DNA of 64,000 nt from positions 4,922,001 to 4,986,000 of the forward strand of contig NC_092579.1 in assembly GCF_037975245.1 (NCBI RefSeq). The letters are read 5' to 3'. This DNA is from Apostichopus japonicus. Lineage: Eukaryota; Echinodermata; Holothuroidea; Aspidochirotida; Stichopodidae. The notes beneath the pieces were generated by a model that did not search any database, was not told where the DNA came from, and worked only from the letters and a program-made list of their open reading frames with translations. Of the stretch, positions 48,001 through 57,090 are shown in pieces (the stretch's first letter is position 1; each line of letters starts with the position of its first letter). The translations under genes were made by a program, and so were the position numbers.

Positions 48001-51000
48001 CTGACTGGTGCCCCCAAATCTCTGACTGGTGCCCCCAAAGCCTCTGACTGGTGCCCCAAAGTCTCTGACTGGTGCGCCCAAAGTCCCTGACTGGTGCCCC
48101 CAAAGTTTCTGACTGGTGCCCCCAATGCCTCTGACTGGTGCCCCCAAAGTCTCTGACTGGTGCCCCCAATAACAGAAATGGGTACTGCCATTGACTTAGT
48201 GCTGGATATAGCTCAGTAGGTACAGGCACTGACAATTTAATCCTGAGGTCATTGGCTTGAATCCAATAGGGCTCTCCAGCATTATGTATGTTCTTTAGAT
48301 CCTCCTGCAAGCAGGAACTCGCGAAGAAGCCATCATTGGCTTATCAAAGCCACAAGCTGACCGAAGTCAGTCTCTTAGATTCATATTTAACGCCCATGGT
48401 TATGAATTGTCAATTGTCAACAACTCTGTAACTGGACGACATACATTAATCTTGGAGTGACTCGAACCGGGGACCTTATGATTGAAAGGCACCAACGTTA
48501 ACACAGAGAGAGTGCTGTCATATCGATAATAATGCGTGTGATATATACTGTCACAGATTTCTGAAACAGAGTATAGTGCGTGAAAGCATTCATAGCGTGC
48601 AAACAGGCTGTATATGAACTTGCATATAGACGCGCCTGGTGATCGACTTGTTCAGGGTTGCACTTGTGCAGTTTGTGTGTTAGAAAACACAAGTAAAGGT
48701 GCTTAAAATAATAAGGGTTGACTTGAAACTTGTAAAATATGTTTTAAAAAGAGCTATTCTTTAAAACTTACGAACTGAAATAGTATTTACTACAAGGCCC
48801 TAGTGTGTCGACCGACGGTACCGTTATGATATGCGTTATGACAGAGAACTCAGCTCTCCACGTTAAAGGGAAATAGATCGAACTGATATGACAGCGCCCT
48901 TTGTTGATTTCAACATGACTGGACGGCCTCATACTTGTTAATCAATTCCTTTGATCCATCAAATTAATTGAGAATCAGCAAGTGACCCCATGAAAGTTGT
49001 GATGTATGGATTTGATGTCACTAGAGCCCCATTTTTGACAAATATAGTTTGTTATGTTAGAAAACTTTACGTTAGCAGATATTTAAAGTATTTAATCTTA
49101 ATTATTACAATTTCTTTATTCTGTTTCAGCTAAGAGCAGCCAAGTTTGAACTCCATGACATTTTTCACAGCCTGACTCCTGCCAGCCGTATTATCATCAT
49201 ACAACAAGACAGACAGACAACAGAACAGCTCACAAACAGAAAGGTAATGATTTGCCTTCAGATGGAGGGGGTGGGGGGGGGGAGGTTGGAGAGGTGGTTG
49301 GGGAAAGTAAAGGCTTTGATTTAATAGATTGCATTATCATTTTGGATGTGTTTTTCATATTGGCCCCCACATGGTTTTCCTGGTAATGGGTTCTGAAGAG
49401 ATTACAGCAACTGACTCTGCTCTTCTAAACTTATACAACTCCCTCCACAAGGTCAATTCTTTAAAACTTTGTTTTTCAAGTAGTAGTTTGAGTGGCTGAA
49501 TGACGATACCATGAAATATTCCTTTCCTGCAGAATGTTGCACACTGCTGGTTATTTCTTTAATCGGTCAGTTATTATAACAACCTCATTCTTATGCAAAT
49601 TAGGCTTGACATAGTTTATACATCTGCAATAAAAATTATTGTTGGGCAAATGTAAAGATAAGACTTGATGTTTTGTTTTGATGGTACCAGAATTTCTTTG
49701 ACGTATCAGATATTTGTGAAGAAAAACTTGGCAATACAGCAAAGTTCTGTGCTTTGACTTGTTTGTGCACAGGAAGAGATGCTGTCGTGAAAACCCCAAA
49801 TCAGTAGATCGACATTGCCAACTATACCAATGTCGTGAAGGATGGCACATGTTATCATCTTTATCTTTCATAATGCAGATGAGCGCCCTCACTTGAGGCA
49901 TTTTTGTTTTTGACATATGAATATTCAAACCATGCCTGCATTGTCATGGAAAAAGATGTACTGTGGAAAAGAATATCTGAATGATTTACTCAGAGAGAAA
50001 TCAAATCCTTGTATGGCACATCTCTTCCTCTTTGCTGTAACGACAATAGTTTAGGTCTCTGTTATTAGGAACTGTGATACTTTATAAATAAGCTGGGATT
50101 TGTTTTTTATGTTTCCCACAGTTCTCTCTTTATTTCCTATGGTTTTACAAACACTTATGATTCTATCTAACCGTTCATCTCTCTGTTTGTATATCATGTT
50201 TATCCCCTCACATCATCCGTTAAGATAATCCTGTAATCCAACAGATTAAAGGATTACTTAAAGTGTGACCTTAGGCTGACAGTTTAGCCTTGATATACAG
50301 TCATTGTCCAAGAATAAAAGTAATTAAATGATCACTAGTTCTGTTTCTGTATCTAGTCCAATGTATCAGATATATTACATGGAATTATTTCTTGATGACC
50401 TTAATTCAAATTAAAAAAAGAGCTTGTAAGAGCAAAACTCTTACAGATTCATGACTTTCTGATTTGCCGCACCCAGTTATCCACACCCTCGGTAGGATTC
50501 TTGTTTGTGAAGGAGGTATGATGTGTAGGGCGGTGTGCTGTTTTGTTCGTGGAAATTCACTAATATTGCATCAATTGTAACGATGGTGCAATCTCTGCGA
50601 ACATCTCTGGTGCAGCTGTGTTGCTATAATTGTAGTAGCATCGTTGAAGCTTTATAGAATTGTAAAATGTCACATTATTTTAAAGTAGAAGTAGTCTTTT
50701 CCACCAGGCTGTGAACTTGACAAGGTCTGGTCATGTCCCAATATGTTAAGATCGATTAAAAAAAAACAATAAAAAAAATGGTGCTGAATACTACTGTCTC
50801 GAATTAAAGACTCATGTCTTTTATGATTGTGGACATTTTGAAGACACTGATGACATATACATACATGTCCTTCATATCAAATATTAAGGCCTTTGGTGTT
50901 TTGCAATTTTACAAAATAGTAAAGAGAATTCAAATCTTTTTGATTTTCCTTTCGTGTTCAGTCGTTGGCAGAAGACGATATGCCCAGCAGGCCGTTGTCC

Positions 51001-54000
51001 GCGGCAACCGTAAAGGCCATAGAAAGAAGGAAAAAGGCAAAGTGAGTTTTAATGCTGCAACATGCAAATGTACAAAGCCATGATTCTGGTCTTGAATGAT
51101 TGGTGCTGTTGTCTTTCACAGAGGTTTGCTATATCCCTAGTCTGACAAAGGTCACAAAGGGTCTCAGTCCCTCTAACAATTTAACCCTAATTCCAGGGAC
51201 GGGTTCAACAATGCTTGTAACACTTTCCATGTACCAGAGATGGATTCAAATTCTCAAACAGTCCATTTTCAGTCTCAGGGTACGAGTTTAAGTTTCCCTA
51301 ACATTTTAAATTCCTGCAAGGTTGCTTCAGTTCTTCCAGGGATGAGGTATATTTTTGCAAGCAGTGCTAATTTCTCCAGCAACTCAATTTCATGAATGTC
51401 TTCAGTTCTGCTACTGCTCCAGTTGCAATTCCTGAGATGAGCTTTCCAATTTGTATAAAACTTCAGACCAGGGAGGGTGTTAACTCCACTAATGGTCCAA
51501 TTCTAATGATGGGCTTTAATTTGTTGAAAACTTCATTTCCAGAGACGGCTTCAGAGTCCAATTCCATGGATGGCATCAATAAGTCCAACAGTTTATTTGA
51601 AGTTCCAGATCCCAGTTGGCATTAAGTTTGCAATCTATACTTCCACAGGGCTGCAGGCCAACACACAGCCAAAATACACTAGTGTTTAATACTCCCATCA
51701 TTGCCATCAACACCCTGGCCATGCTTGCTTGCTGCCTGCAAAACACATCATGAATAACATGATTGTTGAATGTAGAATCAGTGTTGCTCACAGATAGGCA
51801 AAGTTCACCTTCCCACCCCCCCCCCCCCCCCCCCCCGCTTTACCACCACCACCACTACAAAGTCTGTGGTCTGAAAGTGTTCAAAACATCATTTATATGG
51901 CCCACAGAACTCTGTAATGTCTGAATAATATTTTGAATGGATCATATATTTGAATATCACTGAATGACTGAAACATCAAAAAACATTAACATTGGGGGAA
52001 GTTTGTATTTCATACCTCCTTTTAGTTGTATATTTTAAGTTATATTTTATTTTCATATTTATTTTTATATTTTAACGTAACAGGTGGACAATTCTCACGT
52101 AGAACTCTCTGATGTTTTAGTTTCTAGGTGATTGTAATGTCCCCTTTTTCGCACCTGAGATGATACATTCTTTAGCTACAGTGTTGCGGCCCCCAGATAT
52201 ACAGTTTTTTGTCATGGCTTGTAACATTGATTTCATGTCCATACTGGATTTGGTAGATATTTCTTGGCTGCAAGTGTTTTTCTGATTGTAAAATTATTGT
52301 GTGGACAGGAAAGGGATATCAGCTTTATTGTCCAACCTCATCTCAACAACTAGCTATTTGGACTAGCTTGCCCATAGTCCTTCTGTTTATAGTCCAACCT
52401 CACCTCAACAACTAGCTATCTGGACTTGCTTATTCATGGTCCTTCTGTTTATAGTCCAACCTCACCTCAACGACTATCTGGACTTGCTTATTCATGGTCC
52501 TTCTGTTTATAGTCCAACCTACCTCAACGACTATCTGGACTTGCTTATTCATGGTCCTTCTGTTTATAGTCCAACCTCACCTCAACAACTAACTATCTGG
52601 ACTAGCTTGCTCATGGTCCTTCTGTTTATAGTCCAACCTCACCCAAACGACTAGCTATCTGGACTAGCTTATTCATGGTCCTTCTGTTTATAGTCTAACC
52701 TTACCTCAGCAGTTACCACTCTGGACTAGCTTGCTCATAGTCCTTCTGTATCTTGTCTTCCTTTGTTCTTTTTTAATGTGGTATTGTTTAATCATTTTTG
52801 TCTTTTCTTAACCTCTGTATTAACATAAGATGATATAAGAGCTCCTTTGGTGTCTGTCTTATGTTACAGAGAGATTGAAAAGAGGGTCTTTGGGTCACAG
52901 CTGGGAACCAAAGGACAAAAGAGTGATTCCCAAGCAAGACCAAAGAGTGCACCATATTCAAGGTATTCTTCTTAACTAGATAGTTCCTGTATGTGTTATG
53001 AAAGTGAGAAATTGTAGACAAAATCTAGGATAGTTGCCAAGGCTTGCTGAAGGTAACAGGTACAATGTTCCATTAATTCCTTTTTAATAACATACTTTGA
53101 AAGATACGTTGGTTAACTTATTAAAATCAAAACTGTTTTCACTCCTGCTTTGCTAAGAGCTTTCATTGACTATTCATGAGATTAAAGTGATAGTAAATGC
53201 AGAGCAGTTGAGGCAGGTGGGTGGGGTGGGAGGGGGGGAGGTTTAAGATTAGCCATTGGAAAAGATTCCAGTCTTCTGAATATATATAATATATATTATT
53301 AGATAATAGTAATATTATATAATTGTAATTTTTATAATAATGATATATTTATTATATGAATACTCATTGTTCTATTTTTGGCAGGATATTAAAGCAATTG
53401 CAGGGCCATGAAGCGCCATCGTTTCCAACGAGACCAGTCAGTTCAGCAGCATACAGGTAAACTGTTTGGTGATTGGTCACTATGGTAACCAAACCACCTC
53501 TACACTTTTCCAGTGAGTGATGGTTAAGAACTGATGATTTTTGAATTGGATTTCAACATTTTTGCACCCAGACACTCAGTCTTATTCCCCCAAAAATGTT
53601 CATGTTTAAAAGAAGGAATTGTAAAACTGTAAAAGTTGTACTTTGTTTCGTTGAAATGAAAGTTGATTATCTATGCTAATGTACTACAATGCTACAGTGT
53701 TATAACACTGAATAGCACAACTCCAAATCTGTTATCATCAGGCGATGTGATACGAATATAAGCACACACCACCATTAGTACATGTATACTGTATGTGCAT
53801 ACTGTACCACTTACAGCACCACACACTCTACCCCATGATCTAACACCTACAGCACCATATGCAGTACCACACTTTACCACATATATACAGTACCTCATAC
53901 AATCCTACACTCTACCACATACAGCACCACATACTCTACCACATGCAGGACCACATACTCTTCCACATGCAGAACCACATACTGTACCACACTTTACCAC

Positions 54001-55629
54001 ATATATACAGTACCATGAACCATCCCAAACTCTGCCACATGCAGCACCACATATTCTATCACACAATCTAACACATACTGTACCATATACTGCACCACAC
54101 TTTACCACATATACAGTGCCACATACCATCCCACAATAGGAAGATAGTTTCACTGATATAAAATAAAATGTCTTGAGCTGACACTGCAAAAATTTACACA
54201 AACTTTCACAATATACATTTTTATCTATTTCCATCTCCCCTTGTAATTATTTTGGATTGAGGGGAGGGAAATGGAAGATTAGATCAAAATAATTTGACTG
54301 ATAATGGTGCCTATCAACTATTAGTGTTACCCCTCCCCATAACCCCCAACACTCTCCCCACTACAATAATCCATCAGCCCTTGTTCCAATGTTCAAGTCA
54401 ACCATTTTTTCTATCACAATGTTACAGAATAAGCAATAAATATTAGAGTTTATATCTCTTAATGAAAACTAATTGCATTTTTACCATCTTTCAAATTTTT
54501 TTTCCTTGCTCCACCCATGAAGGTACATCCTGTTCACAGCATGCCGTATCAATAAACCTCTTGTTTGTCTTTCTGTTAGTGAAATCATAATATCGCGCTA
54601 CATGTGGGTGACAAGGGCGGTTCAGATTACAGGAAAAGACTGCATCTTATCATTATATTGATGTAATTAGGGAAAGTGCTGTGTGCAGCATTGTATATCT
54701 TCCTGTTCTGACATATTTGGCATCGTGTTTGTCGTTTGCAAACTATTCTTTTAGTTTTAGCTTTCCAATTGGCTTTAGACAATGTTTTCCGAAGACTATA
54801 TATTCGAGACAATGGCAGTAATATATGCAATGGAAGCAGATATCAATGTAAAAATATTTATGTAAAACTGTACATAATTATGGAAAGTACTCAGAGGACA
54901 TTACATTCAAACCACAAACTCCAAATTAATCTTTACGTAGAGTAATCTTTACGTAGAGTACGAAACAAAATGAGGTTCAGCTTTTCGACAAGCAGTGTGG
55001 AACGTAGCTTTATTTCTGTTAGTGTCCTAATGACTATTATGGGACTACCCCTTGTAGAAAATTTAATTTTTCTTTCTTCGAATTCTCAACTTATTTCCAT
55101 CAATAGGCAACTTGCCACTCAAAAGCAAAGATGTCCAGCATTATTTTCTGTTTCTTTGTACATATGCCCTTAGTATTTTCTATCATCTATCACAAATTTA
55201 TCACAATTTTTCACATGTATATCACAAAACCTTGAAACTGCTACATGGAATTTGAACACTTAAGTATACCCTGATACCCCCCCCCCCCCCCCTTTTTGTG
55301 TTTGTTTTTGTTGTTGCAGCTCTTCAATTCTCAGATAAAGAAGTTTTAACTTTATTTTTATGTAATTTTTTTTTTCCTTTTAATTTGTTGAAATGAATCC
55401 TTTTTCCTACAGATCTAAGAGAACAATGGATGTGTCCAGATCTACATCGACCAATAATAAACTAAACGTTAAAGTAGATGGGGAGCAGAGACCCAGGAGG
55501 ACTACTACATCAGTCCAACGTAGCAAACCACAAAACAGCGTAAGGAGGGTCCTGTATCCGACTACGAGCAGCTCCGCAAAGCAAAAGATCACCAGAAAAC
55601 AGGCTCCCAAGAAACCATTCAAACCTTGA
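39005..55629 (+). CDS. CCP110: CP110, centriolar coiled-coil protein of 110 kDa (12 coding exons)
   Basis: Coding exons: 39005-39157, 39601-39720, 42640-44020, 44632-45102, 45504-45883, 46720-46839, 47105-47206, 49130-49243, 50962-51041, 52870-52962, 53385-53456, 55413-55629. All introns are GT-AG, every phase matches, and the sum is 3303 bases: 1100 aa plus stop, close to the roughly 1000 aa of vertebrate CP110. Known role: with CEP97 it caps the distal end of centrioles, limits their length and blocks axoneme growth until it is removed from the mother centriole when a cilium forms. Supporting sequence: N-terminal IRIHGKPLLPPL (40-51) running into a basic Lys/Glu helix (52-91), as in vertebrate CP110; acidic disordered middle (92-551); coiled coil (about 560-606); conserved C-terminal block KGFLTRRL (854-861), FELHDIFHSLTP and SRIIIIQQDR in exon 8; basic tail. 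An in-frame Met opens exon 2, but the exon 1 start is favoured by the conserved N-terminus. Confidence 0.9.
40032..41161 (+). mobile_element. hAT-type non-autonomous element, family F, in CCP110 intron 2
   Basis: A 1130-bp element. The left end is TAGTGTTTGCACGGGT; the right end, inverted, is TAGTGTTTACACGGGT (15 of 16). Perfect 8-bp duplications CATCCGTT flank it (40024-40031, 41162-41169). TAGTG-type termini and the 8-bp duplication place it in hAT. Both subterminal regions carry GGTACCCGG-type palindromes. The interior holds a tandem repeat (40152-40577) and no transposase; a 76-codon open frame at 40554 has no family signal. Confidence 0.9.
40152..40577 (+). repeat. Tandem repeat (118-131 bp unit) inside hAT element F
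   Basis: About 3.3 copies of a unit containing ATTGACTTAGTGTGGTGTTA, CATGTGGTCGAACG and GGATATCTTATAACTGCGTC. Starts of ATTGACTT are at about 40163, 40281, 40412 and 40543. The last two full units are nearly identical, suggesting recent expansion or gene conversion. Confidence 0.85.
41781..42440 (+). repeat. 92-bp minisatellite in CCP110 intron 2
   Basis: About seven tandem copies plus a decayed eighth of a unit starting GAGTCATCTTAACAATTCAT and containing GATAGTATTAGATGGTAGG. Copies differ by a few substitutions; the second is shortened. It ends about 200 bases before the exon 3 acceptor. Confidence 0.92.
42640..44020 (+). CDS. CCP110: CCP110 exon 3: long disordered acidic region
   Basis: One 1381-base exon encoding residues 92-551. 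It is rich in Ser, Thr, Asp, Glu and Gly, has no predicted fold and includes many SP/TP sites such as SSPMRRVRRNSY near 477-500. In vertebrates this part of CP110 carries CDK sites and partner-binding stretches; conservation here is only of character. The open frame runs a few codons into both introns, so it can be mistaken for a single-exon gene starting at 42634. The acceptor CTCTTGAAG and the donor ACACAG|GTAAAG fix its limits. Confidence 0.85.
44632..45883 (+). CDS. CCP110: CCP110 exons 4-5: coiled coil and linker
   Basis: Exon 4 (44632-45102) supplies residues 552-708, opening with a heptad-rich helix SQLELLEEIKRRLAAEQ through about 606 that predicts a coiled coil. RRL (572-574) is a possible RxL cyclin-binding site, a motif type reported for vertebrate CP110. 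Exon 5 (45504-45883) adds a hydrophilic linker (709-835) ending in a Gly/Arg-rich stretch. The exon 4/5 junction completes an Ala codon (G|CC). Confidence 0.83.
46720..49243 (+). CDS. CCP110: CCP110 exons 6-8: conserved C-terminal CP110 block
   Basis: Three short phase-0 exons (46720-46839, 47105-47206, 49130-49243; residues 836-947) carry the best-conserved part of the family: KGFLTRRLMATVRVQEIV, FLFKLQTETP, ILNQLRAAKFELHDIFHS and SRIIIIQQDRQTTEQL. The amphipathic, basic helix around KGFLTRRL resembles an IQ-like calmodulin/centrin-binding helix; vertebrate CP110 binds both proteins. This block gave the identification. Confidence 0.85.
47260..47302 (+). repeat. GATA/GACA simple repeat
   Basis: GATAGATATAGATAGACAG followed by GACA units. 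It forms the tail of the adjacent minus-strand SINE. Confidence 0.8.
47303..47610 (-). mobile_element. tRNA-Lys-derived SINE in CCP110 intron 7
   Basis: The minus-strand head (about 47607-47540) has A-box-like AATTGGCTAAGGCG, an anticodon loop CTCTTGA (anticodon CTT, Lys) and B box GGTTCGATTCC. The body has GTGTCCTTGGGCAAG and GGTACCTGTGAGG; the 3' end GTAAAGCGCTTTGAGACC leads to a short AT-rich stretch and the GACA repeat. This head/body/LINE-like-tail order is that of tRNA-Lys SINEs common in marine invertebrates. Confidence 0.85.
47893..48170. repeat. 20-22-bp minisatellite in CCP110 intron 7
   Basis: Thirteen tandem copies of TCTCTGACTGGTGCCCCAAAG with 4- or 5-C variants. The unit length alternates and the minus strand lacks stops, so all three minus frames stay open and read GAPVRDFGGTSQRLWGHQSE-like repeats. 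These are not genes. Confidence 0.95.
48201..48280 (+). mobile_element. tRNA-like domain facing SINE S1 copy B
   Basis: An 80-base tRNA-like sequence: acceptor GCTGGA pairs with TCCAGC, A box ATAGCTCAGTAGG, perfect T stem ATTGG/CCAAT with loop CTTGAAT and B box GGCTTGAATCC. The D and anticodon stems are poor, so it is a SINE head or tRNA pseudogene. Its 3' side runs directly into the tail of the minus-strand SINE at 48283. Confidence 0.6.
48283..48520 (-). mobile_element. tRNA-derived SINE, family S1 copy B, in CCP110 intron 7
   Basis: Full-length relative of the copy at 36945. The minus-strand head has a B box GGTTCGAGTCACTCC and CTTTCAATCATAAGG; the body has the same CAGAGTTGTTGACAATTGAC; the tail carries TCCTGCTTGCAGGA and GATCTAAAGAACATAC. 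The two copies are strongly similar over about 220 bases. Confidence 0.8.
50962..55629 (+). CDS. CCP110: CCP110 exons 9-12: basic C-terminal tail
   Basis: Exons 50962-51041, 52870-52962, 53385-53456 and 55413-55629 encode residues 948-1100. They include PLSAATVKAIERRKKAK followed by EIEKRVFGSQLG, then a Lys/Arg/Ser/Thr-rich tail ending KKPFKP. All three junctions are phase 2 and complete Lys or Arg codons (AA|A, AG|G, AG|A). The tail is probably disordered. Confidence 0.82.
51130..51620 (+). repeat. Degenerate repeat in CCP110 intron 9
   Basis: AATTCCAGGGAYGGGYTTCAA-like words recur irregularly (about 51191, 51336, 51428, 51500, 51540, 51566). It looks like an old, eroded minisatellite. Confidence 0.35.
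51816..51836 (+). repeat. Poly(C) tract
   Basis: About 21 consecutive C bases within CCP110 intron 9. Confidence 0.9.
52327..52751 (+). repeat. 57-65-bp minisatellite in CCP110 intron 9
   Basis: Seven copies of a unit containing CCTTCTGTTTATAGTCCAAC and CTAGCTATCTGGACTAGCTT. Units 3 and 4 lack the AACTAG segment. The array ends about 120 bases before the exon 10 acceptor. Confidence 0.92.
53805..54135 (+). repeat. Degenerate CA-rich minisatellite in CCP110 intron 11
   Basis: Words such as ACCACATACTCTACCACATG recur with variable spacing of about 20 bases. Open frames with PHTLPHAAPH-like repeats on the plus strand come from this array. Confidence 0.85.
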
Positions 55630-57090
55630 CAGAAAAGGAATCCATACAGATCAACAGCTGTCTACATATGTATATATATATAGGTGTGTAAATAATATAC
55701 CAAAAATATTTTCCAGATAAGCCAACCCGCCGAGACTTACCATGAAAGAGAGAATGCAAGTGTGGCCAAAATGTTTGGTCCACCAATGGACCTCCGTTTG
55801 CTATTATTATCACAATATTTTCATATCAATTTCATTTTGCTTTTATGAGAAAATACTTGATGTGTCACAACTGAATGTCTTATTATTTGTGTTCTTCTAC
55901 AGAAAAAAGAGGCAAATATTTATTCTCCTGAACTGTCTCTAGCAAGATTAATCTCTTGAGAGCACGAGACCCCAATCACCCCACCCCCCCACCCCATGCA
56001 TCTCCAACTTCCCTAGGGGTGATTATATTGTATTTAAGTGATTTGTTGTTTTTGGTTGGCTTGAAATCTAACACTCCATCGCATGTCTTTCAAGAAAAAA
56101 ATATAATGGTACTTGCGCATGTACTTTTTTGTAAAAATAATTGCAGCTATTATAATGGAACCTTTAGTACTAGTCGAGATAAAAGTACAGAATTTCATCT
56201 AGATCTAAGTGAATCATTTAAGGTCATTTCAAAGAGATTTTTGTTACTCTGTATGATTATTTGGACCAGCTAATATATATTGTATTTAATCTGTTCTTCA
56301 TTTTCACATTTAATAATATATCAACCGAAGTGTCCTTTTCGCACCGTGTTTCAACTTCAAGTTTAGACCAAGACTCAAGCTAAAGAGTCCAAGACAGACT
56401 AGATATAGGATAACTTAGTGTTGCAAAAGTCATAGCTGCCATTCGCGGTGGAACGGTGTGGCCGTGCTTTGTTGTTTTTGCACTTTAAACTCAACCTAAT
56501 TTGAAAGCTAGTTGATGTCATGTATTGTCCACAGTTGTACTGTGAAATCAGTCTATGTCACTACATACACAGGATCACACTACAGGAAATAATGTTGTGT
56601 TTTGTACAATTTGCATTGCAATTTTCACATCTCTTAATTTTTCCAAGTTATTGATTACTGATCTCACTGTGGTGTTGTTTACAAAACCTGCTACAAAGTT
56701 TGGATTTGTGCACTAATTTGGTCACATTTGCAGAGCAAATTTGCAATACTGGATCAATTATTCCATGCTGTATATTACTGGATTACTGTTTTGTGGGATC
56801 ACTGTATTATGAGATCGCAGTATGTTAGTGTTTCACATGATCACTGTATGTCACTAGAAACACATTTTTCTTCAATCACTTCACAGGACTCTGTATGCAG
56901 TAGTATAAGTAGTGAATTTAATGGATGCAGAAATATGCTGGAGCCAAGATATTCCCTTCATACCCTGAAATGTTTGAAGCAGGTTTTATGGGTTGGTCAA
57001 CATTTTTATGTGAATACCAAGTCATACTCAAAGCCACGATTGCAATAGTTTCATACTTACACACCCTCTTGAACTGCTTCACCAAATAAA
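55630..57090 (+). other. CCP110: Probable 3'UTR of CCP110
   Basis: AT-rich sequence after the CP110 stop without coding signal. The first canonical AATAAA on this strand is at 57085-57090. The true end is not known. Confidence 0.4.
57085..57090 (+). terminator. Candidate poly(A) signal of CCP110
   Basis: AATAAA about 1.45 kb after the stop codon; another AATAAA occurs near 57248. Confidence 0.3.

Noticed and set aside
47893..48170. CRISPR-like array of about 21-bp repeats
   Set aside because: The units are contiguous with no spacers, and the DNA is a eukaryotic intron.
48201..48280. Functional tRNA gene on the plus strand
   Set aside because: Acceptor and T arms pair, but the D and anticodon stems do not; more likely a SINE head or pseudogene.
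47730..48310. Repetitive minus-strand proteins (GAPVRDFG/GTSQRLWG)
   Set aside because: Products of a 20-22-bp minisatellite open in every minus frame inside a CCP110 intron.
53795..54234. His/Pro/Thr-rich frames on plus and Cys/Gly-rich frames on minus
   Set aside because: They follow the degenerate CA-rich minisatellite in intron 11.
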